Positions 7,922-15,787 of a stretch of DNA of 64,000 nucleotides are shown in pieces (within the stretch, counting starts at the first letter, position 1; every line of letters begins with the position of its first letter). Source of the DNA: Staphylococcus roterodami. Its GTDB lineage: Bacteria > Bacillota > Bacilli > Staphylococcales > Staphylococcaceae. Location of the stretch: positions 1,984,001-2,048,000 of the forward strand of contig CP092781.1 of assembly GCA_022493055.1 (NCBI GenBank), written 5' to 3'. The position numbers were made by a program, and so were the translations under genes. A model generated the notes under the pieces. The model was not told the DNA's origin, did no database searches, and saw nothing but the letters and a program-made list of their open reading frames with translations.

Positions 7922-8885
7922 TTAGCGATACGCTTGAATGACTTCCTCACTCGTTAAATAATTCAATACTGCACGCGGTCTTGTATTTATTCTTTCCACA
8001 GCTTTATATAATGCATCATCAGAAATATCTTTAAAATCTGTACCTTTCGGAAAATATTGACGTAACAAGCCATTCACATTTTCAATCGAACCTCTTTGAC
8101 CAGGGCAACCAGGGTCACTAAAATACACACGACAATTAAGTTCGCTTTCTAACAATAAGTAATTAGAAAATTCTTTACCTCTATCTACAGTAATTGTTTT
8201 TGGGCTTAAATCACGCATTAATTCAACAATCGCATCACATACACTTTTTGAACATCTTGAATCTAACCGACAAGCATACAAATACCTTGTTTTACGTTCT
8301 ATAATTGTAACCAAACAAGCAAGAGAAGGACGCTTACTTAAAATCGTATCAATTTCATAATGCCCATATTCTTTACGCTCATTTACGAAATGTGGGCCGA
8401 TACATGATTGCACGATCGCCTACTTTAATTTTACCGCGCTTCTCTGTAGATTTATTATATTTTTTACCACCTTGCCTTAAATCTTTTTTAACATATTTGA
8501 CCAAACCTTCACGTATATAACGATATATAGTCGGATAGCTTATATATACACCAATATCCTTCTCAATTCTTTCGGCTATCTGTCTTGGTGACCATTGACA
8601 TGCTAACTTCTCTTCAATATATACTTTAGATTTTTCATCTAATTTTCGAGATTTCTCTTTATGTTCTTCAGAATGATTATAAGTTATCGAAGCATATTCT
8701 TGTGCTAAAACAGGGTCATAAACATCATCAAATGTATATCGCTTTAATTCATTTAAAATCACTGAATAATCTCTATCCAAAAGCCTAGCTATATCAGCAA
8801 TAGGAACACCATCATAAAGATATTTCGCAATAGCTAAACGTGTAGTTAAATCTACAGGACGTCGTTTTCTTCGCTTTTTAGCCAT
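7922..8885 (-). pseudogene. IS30-family DDE transposase, frame-disrupted
   Basis: Frame one (8885-8379) gives the N-terminal helix-turn-helix (RLAIAKYLYDGVPIADIARLL) and a second HTH (SPRQIAERI). Frame two (to 7922) gives the catalytic core with D in YEIDTIL, D in ITVDRGKEF and E in GSIENVNG, so the DDE triad is complete. The frames meet near 8399 at CGGCCCACATTTC: one reads RPTFRK-stop, the other continues PHFVNERKEYG. Removing one base restores a continuous protein of about 320 residues. This enzyme should excise and insert the element. Either the copy is dead, a +1 shift occurs, or there is a sequencing error. AAAGGAG precedes the start. Confidence 0.8.
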
Positions 8886-8950
8886 TTTTCATCTTCTCCT
8901 TTACATTTTTAAACATCGTTTATAAAATATAATAGAAGAAGATGTTAAAA

Positions 8951-8996
8951 GAAAGCAACTCCCAAACTGACAAATCGATTTAGGGAGTTGCTTTTA
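8951..8996. terminator. Terminator between conjugation operon and transposase
   Basis: AGCAACTCCC pairs with GGGAGTTGCT across a 19-base spacer, with T-rich flanks in both directions. It separates the end of the leftward conjugation operon from the transposase gene. Confidence 0.8.
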
Positions 8997-8997
8997 T

Positions 8998-9360
8998 CTA
9001 TTCTTTTAAATTCTCTTCTTTATAATCTGGTTTATTTTCTTTCATGAATTTCTTTGGTTTACCATTAATATCTTCTTCATATTTTCCTGTAGTTTCATTT
9101 TTTATATACATACGTGTACTTAACTCTGAGTTTCCTTTTAAAGGTGCATAACTTAACGTAATAACCTTACCATCTTGATACACATAAATATTACTTTTCT
9201 TTCTTTCATATTTATTAAATGTTGAATCAGATGAATCGTTTCTATCTTTTGATTCTAAATTAGTAACTTCCTCAATTTCTTTATCATACTTTTTACCACA
9301 TGCAATTAAAGATGTAGATATAACTAAAATCAAAGTCATTAATAAAAATCGCTTTGTCAT
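8998..9360 (-). CDS. Cystatin-fold-type lipoprotein, YddJ-position candidate exclusion factor
   Basis: 120-residue protein with a lipoprotein signal: basic MTKR, a hydrophobic core and lipobox LIAC near residue 21. The mature part is polar and contains YVYQDGKVITLSYAP, as in the DUF4467-like cystatin-fold lipoproteins common on Gram-positive ICEs. It is the last gene of the conjugation operon, after the CwlT-like and YddI-like genes. That is the order cwlT-yddI-yddJ of ICEBs1, where YddJ is a lipoprotein that blocks redundant transfer. Homology to YddJ is positional inference; the lipobox is directly visible. Confidence 0.7.
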   Translation of the reverse strand: MTKRFLLMTLILVISTSLIACGKKYDKEIEEVTNLESKDRNDSSDSTFNKYERKKSNIYVYQDGKVITLSYAPLKGNSELSTRMYIKNETTGKYEEDINGKPKKFMKENKPDYKEENLKE

Positions 9361-9406
9361 GATATAATCATCTCCTTTTTATTGAATTATATCATTATTT
9401 TATAAA

Positions 9407-10000
9407 TTATCCACGCCCATTTTTTTGTAAATTAAAACGCTGTACATCATTAATTAACCATTTATCATTTGTACGCACCATATCGAGCTGTACAGATGTT
9501 TTACGGTTCTCAACTTCCTTTTGTCCCTCAGTATCAATACGCTCATTAAACTGCACAAATACTTTATAATTATCATGCTTAGGGTCATACTGATCAAAAT
9601 ATACATGAATATCACTCACTGTTACATCGTCGAAAATACTAAACTTCTCTCTATTATCACTAAACAATACATCATAATATTTTTCTGTTACTAATGTCTT
9701 AAGTGGTTTAGCTTTTTGTTTAAATGATGACCCTTTTTTTAACGTAAATAGCTCTGTTGTAAATGCTTGTGCTGTCTCACGTATTTGTTTTTCTTCCTCC
9801 GCAATCACTGTTTTAGATTGGCGTTTTACACGTTGATGTAATGCCTTATTCGTATCTTTTTTTTGTTGTAATGATTGTTTTAATTCACTCACATGATTCT
9901 TTTCTTTTTGAACTTGTTGCTTCGTTGTTTGTGTACCTAAAAAATAAGCACTCACTGTTAAAACTGTCACAATCACAAAGCCAATAATCTTTAATTTCAT
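9407..10000 (-). CDS. YddI-like conjugation accessory protein
   Basis: 197 residues: an N-terminal membrane anchor (about 5-22), a Gln/Lys-rich coiled coil (about 28-75), then a compact domain of about 110 residues resembling the NTF2-like fold common in conjugation proteins. Probably bitopic, with the domain outside the membrane. It sits between the CwlT-like hydrolase and the lipoprotein gene, as yddI does in ICEBs1. The gap to the hydrolase gene is only six bases, so they are co-translated. Role in transfer unknown. Confidence 0.65.
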   Translation of the reverse strand: MKLKIIGFVIVTVLTVSAYFLGTQTTKQQVQKEKNHVSELKQSLQQKKDTNKALHQRVKRQSKTVIAEEEKQIRETAQAFTTELFTLKKGSSFKQKAKPLKTLVTEKYYDVLFSDNREKFSIFDDVTVSDIHVYFDQYDPKHDNYKVFVQFNERIDTEGQKEVENRKTSVQLDMVRTNDKWLINDVQRFNLQKNGRG

Positions 10001-10006
10001 CGTTAT

Positions 10007-11044
10007 CTACTCCTTATCATGAATAAAACTAATGCCAGATTCTACTTTCATTTCTCTTTGCGATACGATATAAGGTCCTTTAATATTCATTTCTGTCACA
10101 GTAAATGTTTTATCATCTTTCACATCAATCACAACAGCTACATGTCCTGTTACTGGCGGTGCACCACCAGCACCAGGCTCGGCAATCATTAACGCACCTA
10201 CAGCGGGTTTACTATTCACTTTATAACCTTCCTCTTTCGCTCTATCATTCCAAAATTGCGCATGGAACCAATACGTCGATATCGGTTTTCCCATTTTTTG
10301 ACGAATACCATAGGCATACCATGTACATTGACCCGCTGTATATAAATTACCTTTACCTGCATCTGAATTACTCCATTTTGGCAATTTACCACTAAACTTA
10401 ATATCTTTACCACCAGTAGACTTACATACAGCGCCATCACCATCACTTAATTTTTTCATCATTGATTTTACCGTTGGTATCCATTGCTTATTCATATTAT
10501 TCGGGTCATTTGAAGCACCTACAGGCGCATATTTTGGCCCAATTTTCTCTGGTGTCGTTAATCCTTCTTTAATATAAACATCATATAAATTCTTTGCGCC
10601 TGCCTCAAGTCCAGCTTCAATTGTTGGATACGTAGAATCATGAATCGACTTTGTACCCATCACAGACAATGGATTCTTTTGACGCGTCGCATTTTCTCCT
10701 TTACCCCAACCGGATTCACTCGCAATAATTGCCATAAATAAATTCTCTGGTATTTTATGCTTTTTCGCAATTTTTACAATCACTTTTCCTTTACCTTCTA
10801 ATGCGCCACCTTTCGCATTTTGTTCAAATACCGCAATACCTTTATCTTTAACATCACCACCCACACACGACATGTCACCATCTGTTTGTTTGTCTTCCTC
10901 TGGACTAAATACAAACATCAATATCACAGGAAACAAGAAAAACAAAACACAAAACAATATCAGACCAATTTTTAATAATCTAAATTTAATGCCAATCGGC
11001 GTTTGTTTCATCACTTCTTTTACAACAGTCTTTTTATTTACCAT
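10007..11044 (-). CDS. Bifunctional peptidoglycan hydrolase, CwlT-like
   Basis: 345 residues. A transmembrane anchor (about 22-47) is followed by a glucosaminidase/lysozyme-like domain (about 85-195, with MAIIASESGWGKGENATRQKNPL holding the catalytic glutamate region) and a C-terminal CHAP amidase/endopeptidase domain (about 225-345; Cys in GQCTWYAYG, His in TGHVAVVID). ICE-encoded hydrolases of this type, such as CwlT of ICEBs1 and Orf14 of Tn916, open the wall for the mating channel. CwlT itself carries an NlpC/P60 domain where this has CHAP, so the peptidase module differs. It overlaps the end of the ConG-like gene. Confidence 0.85.
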   Translation of the reverse strand: MVNKKTVVKEVMKQTPIGIKFRLLKIGLILFCVLFFLFPVILMFVFSPEEDKQTDGDMSCVGGDVKDKGIAVFEQNAKGGALEGKGKVIVKIAKKHKIPENLFMAIIASESGWGKGENATRQKNPLSVMGTKSIHDSTYPTIEAGLEAGAKNLYDVYIKEGLTTPEKIGPKYAPVGASNDPNNMNKQWIPTVKSMMKKLSDGDGAVCKSTGGKDIKFSGKLPKWSNSDAGKGNLYTAGQCTWYAYGIRQKMGKPISTYWFHAQFWNDRAKEEGYKVNSKPAVGALMIAEPGAGGAPPVTGHVAVVIDVKDDKTFTVTEMNIKGPYIVSQREMKVESGISFIHDKE

Positions 11045-12947
11045 GTTTATTAATATCCTTTTGATTTTTCAATCGATCATAAACATGTTTTGTTTGTGAA
11101 TTTCGTTTAAATGTCGCCTCATTTGTATGTGAACGTGGTTGATATGGTTTATCTTCTCCAGTTTGTATACGGCGTTTTTCAATATCTTTATCATAAGAAG
11201 ATTGAACGTCTTTATTAAACGATTGACTACGTCTTGATACTTCTTTTGGCGGTTGAGACGAATAAGTAGGGCTAAATGATTCTGTTTGCGGGTTACGTTT
11301 AATTTCTTTTTTATGTTTTACATCACGATGCATACCATCATCTTGTGCGATTCGTTTTGATTTCGTATAACCTGACGGTTTTGAATAAGATGGTTTCGAA
11401 TAACTAACTAAACCTACATTAGGAGCGCCATGCATCTCTTCTTGTTGATTACGTCGTTTAATTTCTTTCGAATTATTGATTGAAATAGGCGTATCTGGTT
11501 GTTGATTTCGCTTTAGATTATTATCATTGTTATTTATCATCGGTGGTTCTGGATTATCACGTTGACCATCACGTTTATTCTTTTTATCTTCTGCTCGTTT
11601 TTGACGACGTTTATTAAATTCATCTTGTCCTTTGCGCATTACATCAGCACCTAATTTTTGAGGCGATAAACTTAAATTGCCACGTGTCACAAAATCAATG
11701 ATTTCACTACGTTTTTTATACAGTACAAACAAAATAATCATTAAGAATATCACATTTAAAAAATAAGCTTGTTGGCTTTCTGGTTTCACAAATGCATTCG
11801 CAATATCAATTGAAAAACCAATCACCACAAATAAAAATGTCATACAGGCACTTAAAATAATATACCCTAATGTACGTGCTAATGCTTTAAATACTGATAT
11901 TTCAAAACCAGGGATAAAGCTAATAAGCCAACTAAACGCTAAAAATAAGAATAAAATGAGCGCAAAAGCTGAAAAGATGACTTTCGCAAAACTAATCGAA
12001 AGAAATATAATAGATAAAGCAATCGTAATAATTAATGTAAACATCGCAATACCTAATTGCCCAAATACATGTGTTTGTTTCATAGCTGTATTATTATATT
12101 TATCTACTTCATCTTTAACTTTACTTTCTATTTTTTCTTGTTCATCTTTTGAATTAACTTTTATATCTAAAATATTATCAATTCTGTTTTTACCTTTTTT
12201 CTTGATTTCATCTTCATTTACAGTACCATAATTCATAATCAGATAAGGCTTATATAACGCCATATCAAAATATTGATTACGTATCTTGTTAATGCCTGAA
12301 TTTTCATTTACATAATCAATATCACCATTAATAGAACTTGTACTATTCATAATGACATTATTTAAACCTTTACCAACATTATTTGTACCTTTAATCACAA
12401 AGCTGGCATTCGCAAGGACTCCCACACCAAAACCAATTAAACAAAAGATTAAAAAACCACGTTTTAATGCTTCATGCATATTACCTTTAACTGAAAAAAC
12501 AATAAACGCATTTAAACAAATCACAATAAACAACGTCATCACAATATTACTTAACAATTTTTGATAAATATCACCGACAAATTGACCGACTTTATCCGCA
12601 AAATCGTTTAATACATCAAGCTGATATAAATTCTCTATCGCATAATCAGTAATACTTACAATCAACTTGTCAATTTCAAAAAAGAAATTGGTTACATTAT
12701 TAACTGTTTCTGCGACCTCATCTTTACCAAATGGATTCCAATCTTCATCTTTTTGAAACCATACACGATAACGTTCTAAATCTATATCACCATCAGCTTT
12801 ATCATCTACTTTATACTTTTCAATCTTCGCATCTACCGCATTCGTTGGTTTTCCTACTGGATTAGCGACGGCATCAGCCGTTGCCCCTGTTATTAAAAAC
12901 AAGGGCAAAATTAAAAAGCATAAAAGATATAAACTTTTACGCTTCAT
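11034..12947 (-). CDS. ConG/TcpH-like polytopic channel protein
   Basis: 637 residues: signal peptide (about 1-25), an extracellular stretch, about seven transmembrane helices between residues 130 and 410, then a long basic, Asn/Gln/Ser/Arg-rich cytoplasmic tail of about 220 residues containing repeated KEIKRRNQQ-like units. This is the layout of the CD3337/EF1877 membrane family (ConG, TcpH; VirB6-like), the central channel of Gram-positive conjugation machines. It lies between the coupling protein region and the CwlT-like gene. The repetitive charged tail may contact ConE or the coupling protein. Confidence 0.8.
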   Translation of the reverse strand: MKRKSLYLLCFLILPLFLITGATADAVANPVGKPTNAVDAKIEKYKVDDKADGDIDLERYRVWFQKDEDWNPFGKDEVAETVNNVTNFFFEIDKLIVSITDYAIENLYQLDVLNDFADKVGQFVGDIYQKLLSNIVMTLFIVICLNAFIVFSVKGNMHEALKRGFLIFCLIGFGVGVLANASFVIKGTNNVGKGLNNVIMNSTSSINGDIDYVNENSGINKIRNQYFDMALYKPYLIMNYGTVNEDEIKKKGKNRIDNILDIKVNSKDEQEKIESKVKDEVDKYNNTAMKQTHVFGQLGIAMFTLIITIALSIIFLSISFAKVIFSAFALILFLFLAFSWLISFIPGFEISVFKALARTLGYIILSACMTFLFVVIGFSIDIANAFVKPESQQAYFLNVIFLMIILFVLYKKRSEIIDFVTRGNLSLSPQKLGADVMRKGQDEFNKRRQKRAEDKKNKRDGQRDNPEPPMINNNDNNLKRNQQPDTPISINNSKEIKRRNQQEEMHGAPNVGLVSYSKPSYSKPSGYTKSKRIAQDDGMHRDVKHKKEIKRNPQTESFSPTYSSQPPKEVSRRSQSFNKDVQSSYDKDIEKRRIQTGEDKPYQPRSHTNEATFKRNSQTKHVYDRLKNQKDINKHGK

Positions 12948-12962
12948 TTAATCACTCCTTAT

Positions 12963-13205
12963 TTAATTTGTTAAAACTTGAACAGAACCTCTAAAAACAA
13001 ACGCACAACTACCCATCTCAGCTTCTAAGTCAAATAAAGTTACTTTCTCTAAAGGTTTAAATGTTAAATTTTGTTTTGATAAAACAATAATTTCTGAACC
13101 TAAATCAGCCGAAGCTAATCGATAGGCATAACAATCAAAATCTCGTCTCACATCGTCTTTTCGTAAAAAATAAAAATCTCCATTTTCATTAAAATCAATT
13201 TTCAT
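12963..13205 (-). CDS. Short DUF961-like protein, third paralogue in the ICE
   Basis: 80 residues. CYAYRLASADLGSEIIV aligns with LYAYKLASTGQGEQVTV of the DUF961 protein at 21642-21977 and with YYLYTIICVDIGEQVKV of the one at 22020-22322. DUF961 proteins (Tn916 Orf22/Orf23, YdcO/YdcP) normally sit only at the operon head, before the relaxase. This copy is embedded between the coupling protein and ConG-like genes, with short gaps on both sides. It is truncated relative to the other two. Function of the family is unclear. Confidence 0.65.
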   Translation of the reverse strand: MKIDFNENGDFYFLRKDDVRRDFDCYAYRLASADLGSEIIVLSKQNLTFKPLEKVTLFDLEAEMGSCAFVFRGSVQVLTN

Positions 13206-13212
13206 TACATGC

Positions 13213-14571
13213 TCACTCCTTATTTAATATTTGTTTGACATCCGCCACAAAGTCATATTGTTCCATGAGAGGCGCATCAAATAAAATCGGTTCATTATAT
13301 TGTCCAAGTATTGAAATATAACCACGTCCAATATCTGATTCATGAATCGGTTGAAAGTCTTTATCTGTTTGACCAAAGGTCATACGATAACCGTCAACTG
13401 ACAAATTACCCATCGACACACGTAAGCCCAATTGGTCACGCACGTTACCTTTAATCACATCTGCATCAGGTCGCTGTGCTGTTAAAAACATAAATACACC
13501 AGCTTGACGACCTTTCATAATGATGTTAATTAAATAATCATTCATTTCTTGAAGTTCTTTTTTATCTAAAGTAGACGTGAACGCTGTCACTTCATCAAAA
13601 ATCACAAAATAGGGTGGTAAATCAAAGTTTCTAAAATTACTGCCTAATTGATAATGTTCGCTTTCACTCATCATTCTAAAGCGATGTTCCATTTCTTCAT
13701 TGGCTTCTCTCAATTGTTTAAAAATTTGACCTTTCGTATCTGCCACTTTTTCAGCACCGATCACATTTTTCATAAATGATAAATCAGATACTTTCGGGTC
13801 TAATAACCGTACTTCTGCATCACGCTTAAATAATTCTCTAATCATATAGAATAAAAAGTACGTTTTACCGCCACCGGTCACACCAGTAATTAAAGCATGT
13901 GGTGCTTTCACAAAATCCCAAAGGATTTGATGTGTAATATAAATCTTCGTATCATAATAAGTTGTCTCTGGTGCTTCTGTACCTTCCATAACGATACGTT
14001 TTTTATATTTAAGAGGCATAAACTCATATCTCAAATAACGTCCAATATGACGCTTCTCAACAAGCTCACAATTAAACATCGGTTCAATGATTGATTCTAA
14101 TTCTAAATAGTCGTCTTGAAAACGTGAACCATCTTTTTTGACATGTATCACAAATGTTTTACGTCTACGTTTATAAAACAATGTTGGATAATAATCATAT
14201 TCTGTTTTCTTATAATCAATATCTAAATACTCTATTGTTTTCTTAATCACTGTGCGATTATGAAAGCCTTGTGTTTCAATCATTTCAGCCAAATCTTTTT
14301 CACGAAATCTTAAAACAAGTTGCGCAAATAATTTTGCGATAATAAAAATAACCAAGGTACCAATCACAAGATATAAAAAATGTGGTTTAAAGTATTGATA
14401 CACTTCAACCACATTTAAAGCTTTTTGTTGACCAATATAACCTTGCCATAACGTTAATGTTCGATAGGCTAAAAAGATAAATGCGAACACACCCGCAAAA
14501 ATAAAATCAATATGTTTAAAATACGGTTGAATACGCACACCTTTAAATAAAGCAATTTCATTCATTGCCAT
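13213..14571 (-). CDS. FtsK/SpoIIIE-type coupling ATPase (ConQ/TcpA-like)
   Basis: 452 residues. Two N-terminal transmembrane helices (about 20-40 and 60-85) precede an FtsK-type ATPase with Walker A ITGVTGGGKTYFL near residue 230, Walker B YFVIFDEVTAF, and the sensor-like FLTAQRPDADV. Coupling proteins of this group (ConQ, TcpA, Orf21) bring the relaxase-DNA complex to the channel. The start at 14571 is chosen because AAAGGAG lies eight bases upstream; an in-frame ATG at 14601 has no such site. In ICEBs1 and Tn916 this gene precedes the relaxase, whereas here it is far downstream. Confidence 0.88.
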   Translation of the reverse strand: MAMNEIALFKGVRIQPYFKHIDFIFAGVFAFIFLAYRTLTLWQGYIGQQKALNVVEVYQYFKPHFLYLVIGTLVIFIIAKLFAQLVLRFREKDLAEMIETQGFHNRTVIKKTIEYLDIDYKKTEYDYYPTLFYKRRRKTFVIHVKKDGSRFQDDYLELESIIEPMFNCELVEKRHIGRYLRYEFMPLKYKKRIVMEGTEAPETTYYDTKIYITHQILWDFVKAPHALITGVTGGGKTYFLFYMIRELFKRDAEVRLLDPKVSDLSFMKNVIGAEKVADTKGQIFKQLREANEEMEHRFRMMSESEHYQLGSNFRNFDLPPYFVIFDEVTAFTSTLDKKELQEMNDYLINIIMKGRQAGVFMFLTAQRPDADVIKGNVRDQLGLRVSMGNLSVDGYRMTFGQTDKDFQPIHESDIGRGYISILGQYNEPILFDAPLMEQYDFVADVKQILNKE

Positions 14572-14633
14572 TATATTCACTCCTTTAAAAATAAAAAGCA
14601 TACACAAATAATGTGCATGCTTAAAACAAAGTA

Positions 14634-14900
14634 TTAATTTTCCAATTGTTCTTCCATGTTTTTATTGTAATCAGTAACACTTTTCTCAAAAAATCGATGT
14701 GCAATAAATAAAAAAATTATTGATACAATAAATAAAAACATCATAATAAGAAGTTTTTTCCTCCAAGATTTCCATTGATAATACTCAATATAATCATTTT
14801 TATAAAAATAATTTAAAACAAAAACACATACTATACATAAACTAAGAACAATAAAACCTACAAAAATAAGATTCATTGTTAAATTACTTAAAGTTTCCAA
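14634..14900 (-). CDS. Small two-pass membrane protein
   Basis: 88 residues from a TTG start (AAAGGAG about 11 bases upstream). Two hydrophobic helices (about 9-32 and 48-68) flank a basic loop, with a short acidic C-terminus (NMEEQLEN). It is in the conjugation operon direction, between ConE and the coupling protein. No family recognised; its hydropathy is compatible with an accessory channel subunit. Start choice is uncertain because an in-frame ATG lies eight codons further in. Confidence 0.55.
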   Translation of the reverse strand: METLSNLTMNLIFVGFIVLSLCIVCVFVLNYFYKNDYIEYYQWKSWRKKLLIMMFLFIVSIIFLFIAHRFFEKSVTDYNKNMEEQLEN

Positions 14901-14975
14901 TATTTAAATCACTCCTTTTACAATATGTGTCAAGTACTTAACAAGTATTATATCTTATTGTATAATCGTTTTAAA

Positions 14976-15119
14976 TTATTTTATGGTTTTAAATATATTT
15001 GTTTTTATTTTATTAATTTCAACTTTATGGCGATTTTCTTCTTTATTTAGTAAATACTTAATCCGTTTAATCGATAAAAACAAGATAATTAACGAAACAA
15101 TACAATTCAAAACAAACAT
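14976..15119 (-). CDS. 47-aa single-pass membrane peptide
   Basis: ATG at 15119 preceded by AAGGAGGT, a full match to the 16S anti-Shine-Dalgarno, 11 bases upstream (longer than usual). The product is one hydrophobic helix (about residues 2-17) followed by a strongly basic tail rich in Lys and Arg. The same 15 bases, read on the other strand, precede the rightward gene at 15139. Function unknown. Confidence 0.45.
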   Translation of the reverse strand: MFVLNCIVSLIILFLSIKRIKYLLNKEENRHKVEINKIKTNIFKTIK

Positions 15120-15138
15120 TTGAAAGGATGACCTCCTT

Positions 15139-15615
15139 ATGAACAAATTTAAATTAAGTTGGTTAAATATTGGTACACCTTTATTTATATTAACGTACAT
15201 TAATATAGCTATATTTATCACTTATATATTTCAACCTAAAATACTAGTTGGCATCAAAGATATGTTAAATGCAATTACAAATAACTATATCTCTAAAATT
15301 TTTAGTAATATTAATTCTGATATGATTTATAATTTATATCTGTTCTATTTTTATCTAATTGGTGTTTGTGCTTGTTTACTTTATTTATCTATACTGCTTT
15401 GTGTCTTCAAGATAATAATTCCATCTCGAATAGGTGAAATACTTGGATGGTTAATCAGTTTACTAACACAACAATTTAATATTTTTTTAATCGCAAAAAT
15501 GACTAATGATAAAATGGCCACTGACACTTGCGTTATTTGTATTTCAGGATTCTTATTCTTTACTTATCTTCATTTAAACAGTCACGATTATTCAAATAAA
15601 TATCATGACGCATAA
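15139..15615 (+). CDS. Rightward multi-pass membrane protein inside the ICE
   Basis: 158 residues with about four hydrophobic helices (about 10-30, 70-98, 105-120, 128-148) and few charged residues. It is the only sizeable gene of the element on the plus strand, and both ends face or overlap small leftward genes (15119, and 15560-15733). AAAGGA lies upstream of the ATG but at a poor distance. No family recognised. It could be an accessory or immunity-type membrane protein, or a chance open frame antisense to an untranslated part of the operon. Confidence 0.45.
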   Translation: MNKFKLSWLNIGTPLFILTYINIAIFITYIFQPKILVGIKDMLNAITNNYISKIFSNINSDMIYNLYLFYFYLIGVCACLLYLSILLCVFKIIIPSRIGEILGWLISLLTQQFNIFLIAKMTNDKMATDTCVICISGFLFFTYLHLNSHDYSNKYHDA

Positions 15616-15733
15616 TTGATTCCTTTTCCATGTTTTTACATTTTAACGTTAAATACATACCATAGGGAATAACCCAATAAAAAATTACCAATGCAACTAA
15701 TATAAATAATAATGATTTAAATATTTCAATCAT
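15560..15733 (-). CDS. 57-aa bitopic membrane protein
   Basis: ATG at 15733 with GAGGTG eight bases upstream, ending in TAA. One hydrophobic helix (about 6-29), then a polar tail. It follows ConE in the operon direction after a hairpin at 15753-15777. Its last 56 bases overlap, antisense, the end of the rightward gene. The good ribosome site and position support a real small gene; function unknown. Confidence 0.55.
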   Translation of the reverse strand: MIEIFKSLLFILVALVIFYWVIPYGMYLTLKCKNMEKESIMRHDIYLNNRDCLNEDK

Positions 15734-15752
15734 TTATAACACCTCGTTTAAA

Positions 15753-15777
15753 AGATACACTTCAATAAAGTGTATCT
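15753..15777. terminator. Intra-operon hairpin after conE
   Basis: GATACACTT pairs with AAGTGTATC around CAATA. Leftward it has only a short T-run (attenuator-like); rightward it is followed by a T-rich stretch and could end the transcript of the plus-strand gene. Confidence 0.6.
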
Positions 15778-15787
15778 CTTTAATTTT

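Noticed and set aside
9407..10000. Phage tail or holin function for the anchored coiled-coil protein
   Set aside because: Operon position next to conjugation genes and the NTF2-like C-terminal part fit an ICE accessory protein; no phage genes are nearby.
10105..10446. Open frames on both strands within the hydrolase gene
   Set aside because: Composition is implausible and they lie inside the CHAP domain coding sequence in other frames.
15139..15221. Extended minus-strand frame upstream of the 47-aa peptide
   Set aside because: Its additional N-terminal codons lie antisense to the rightward gene and have no ribosome site, whereas the ATG at 15119 has a full Shine-Dalgarno match.
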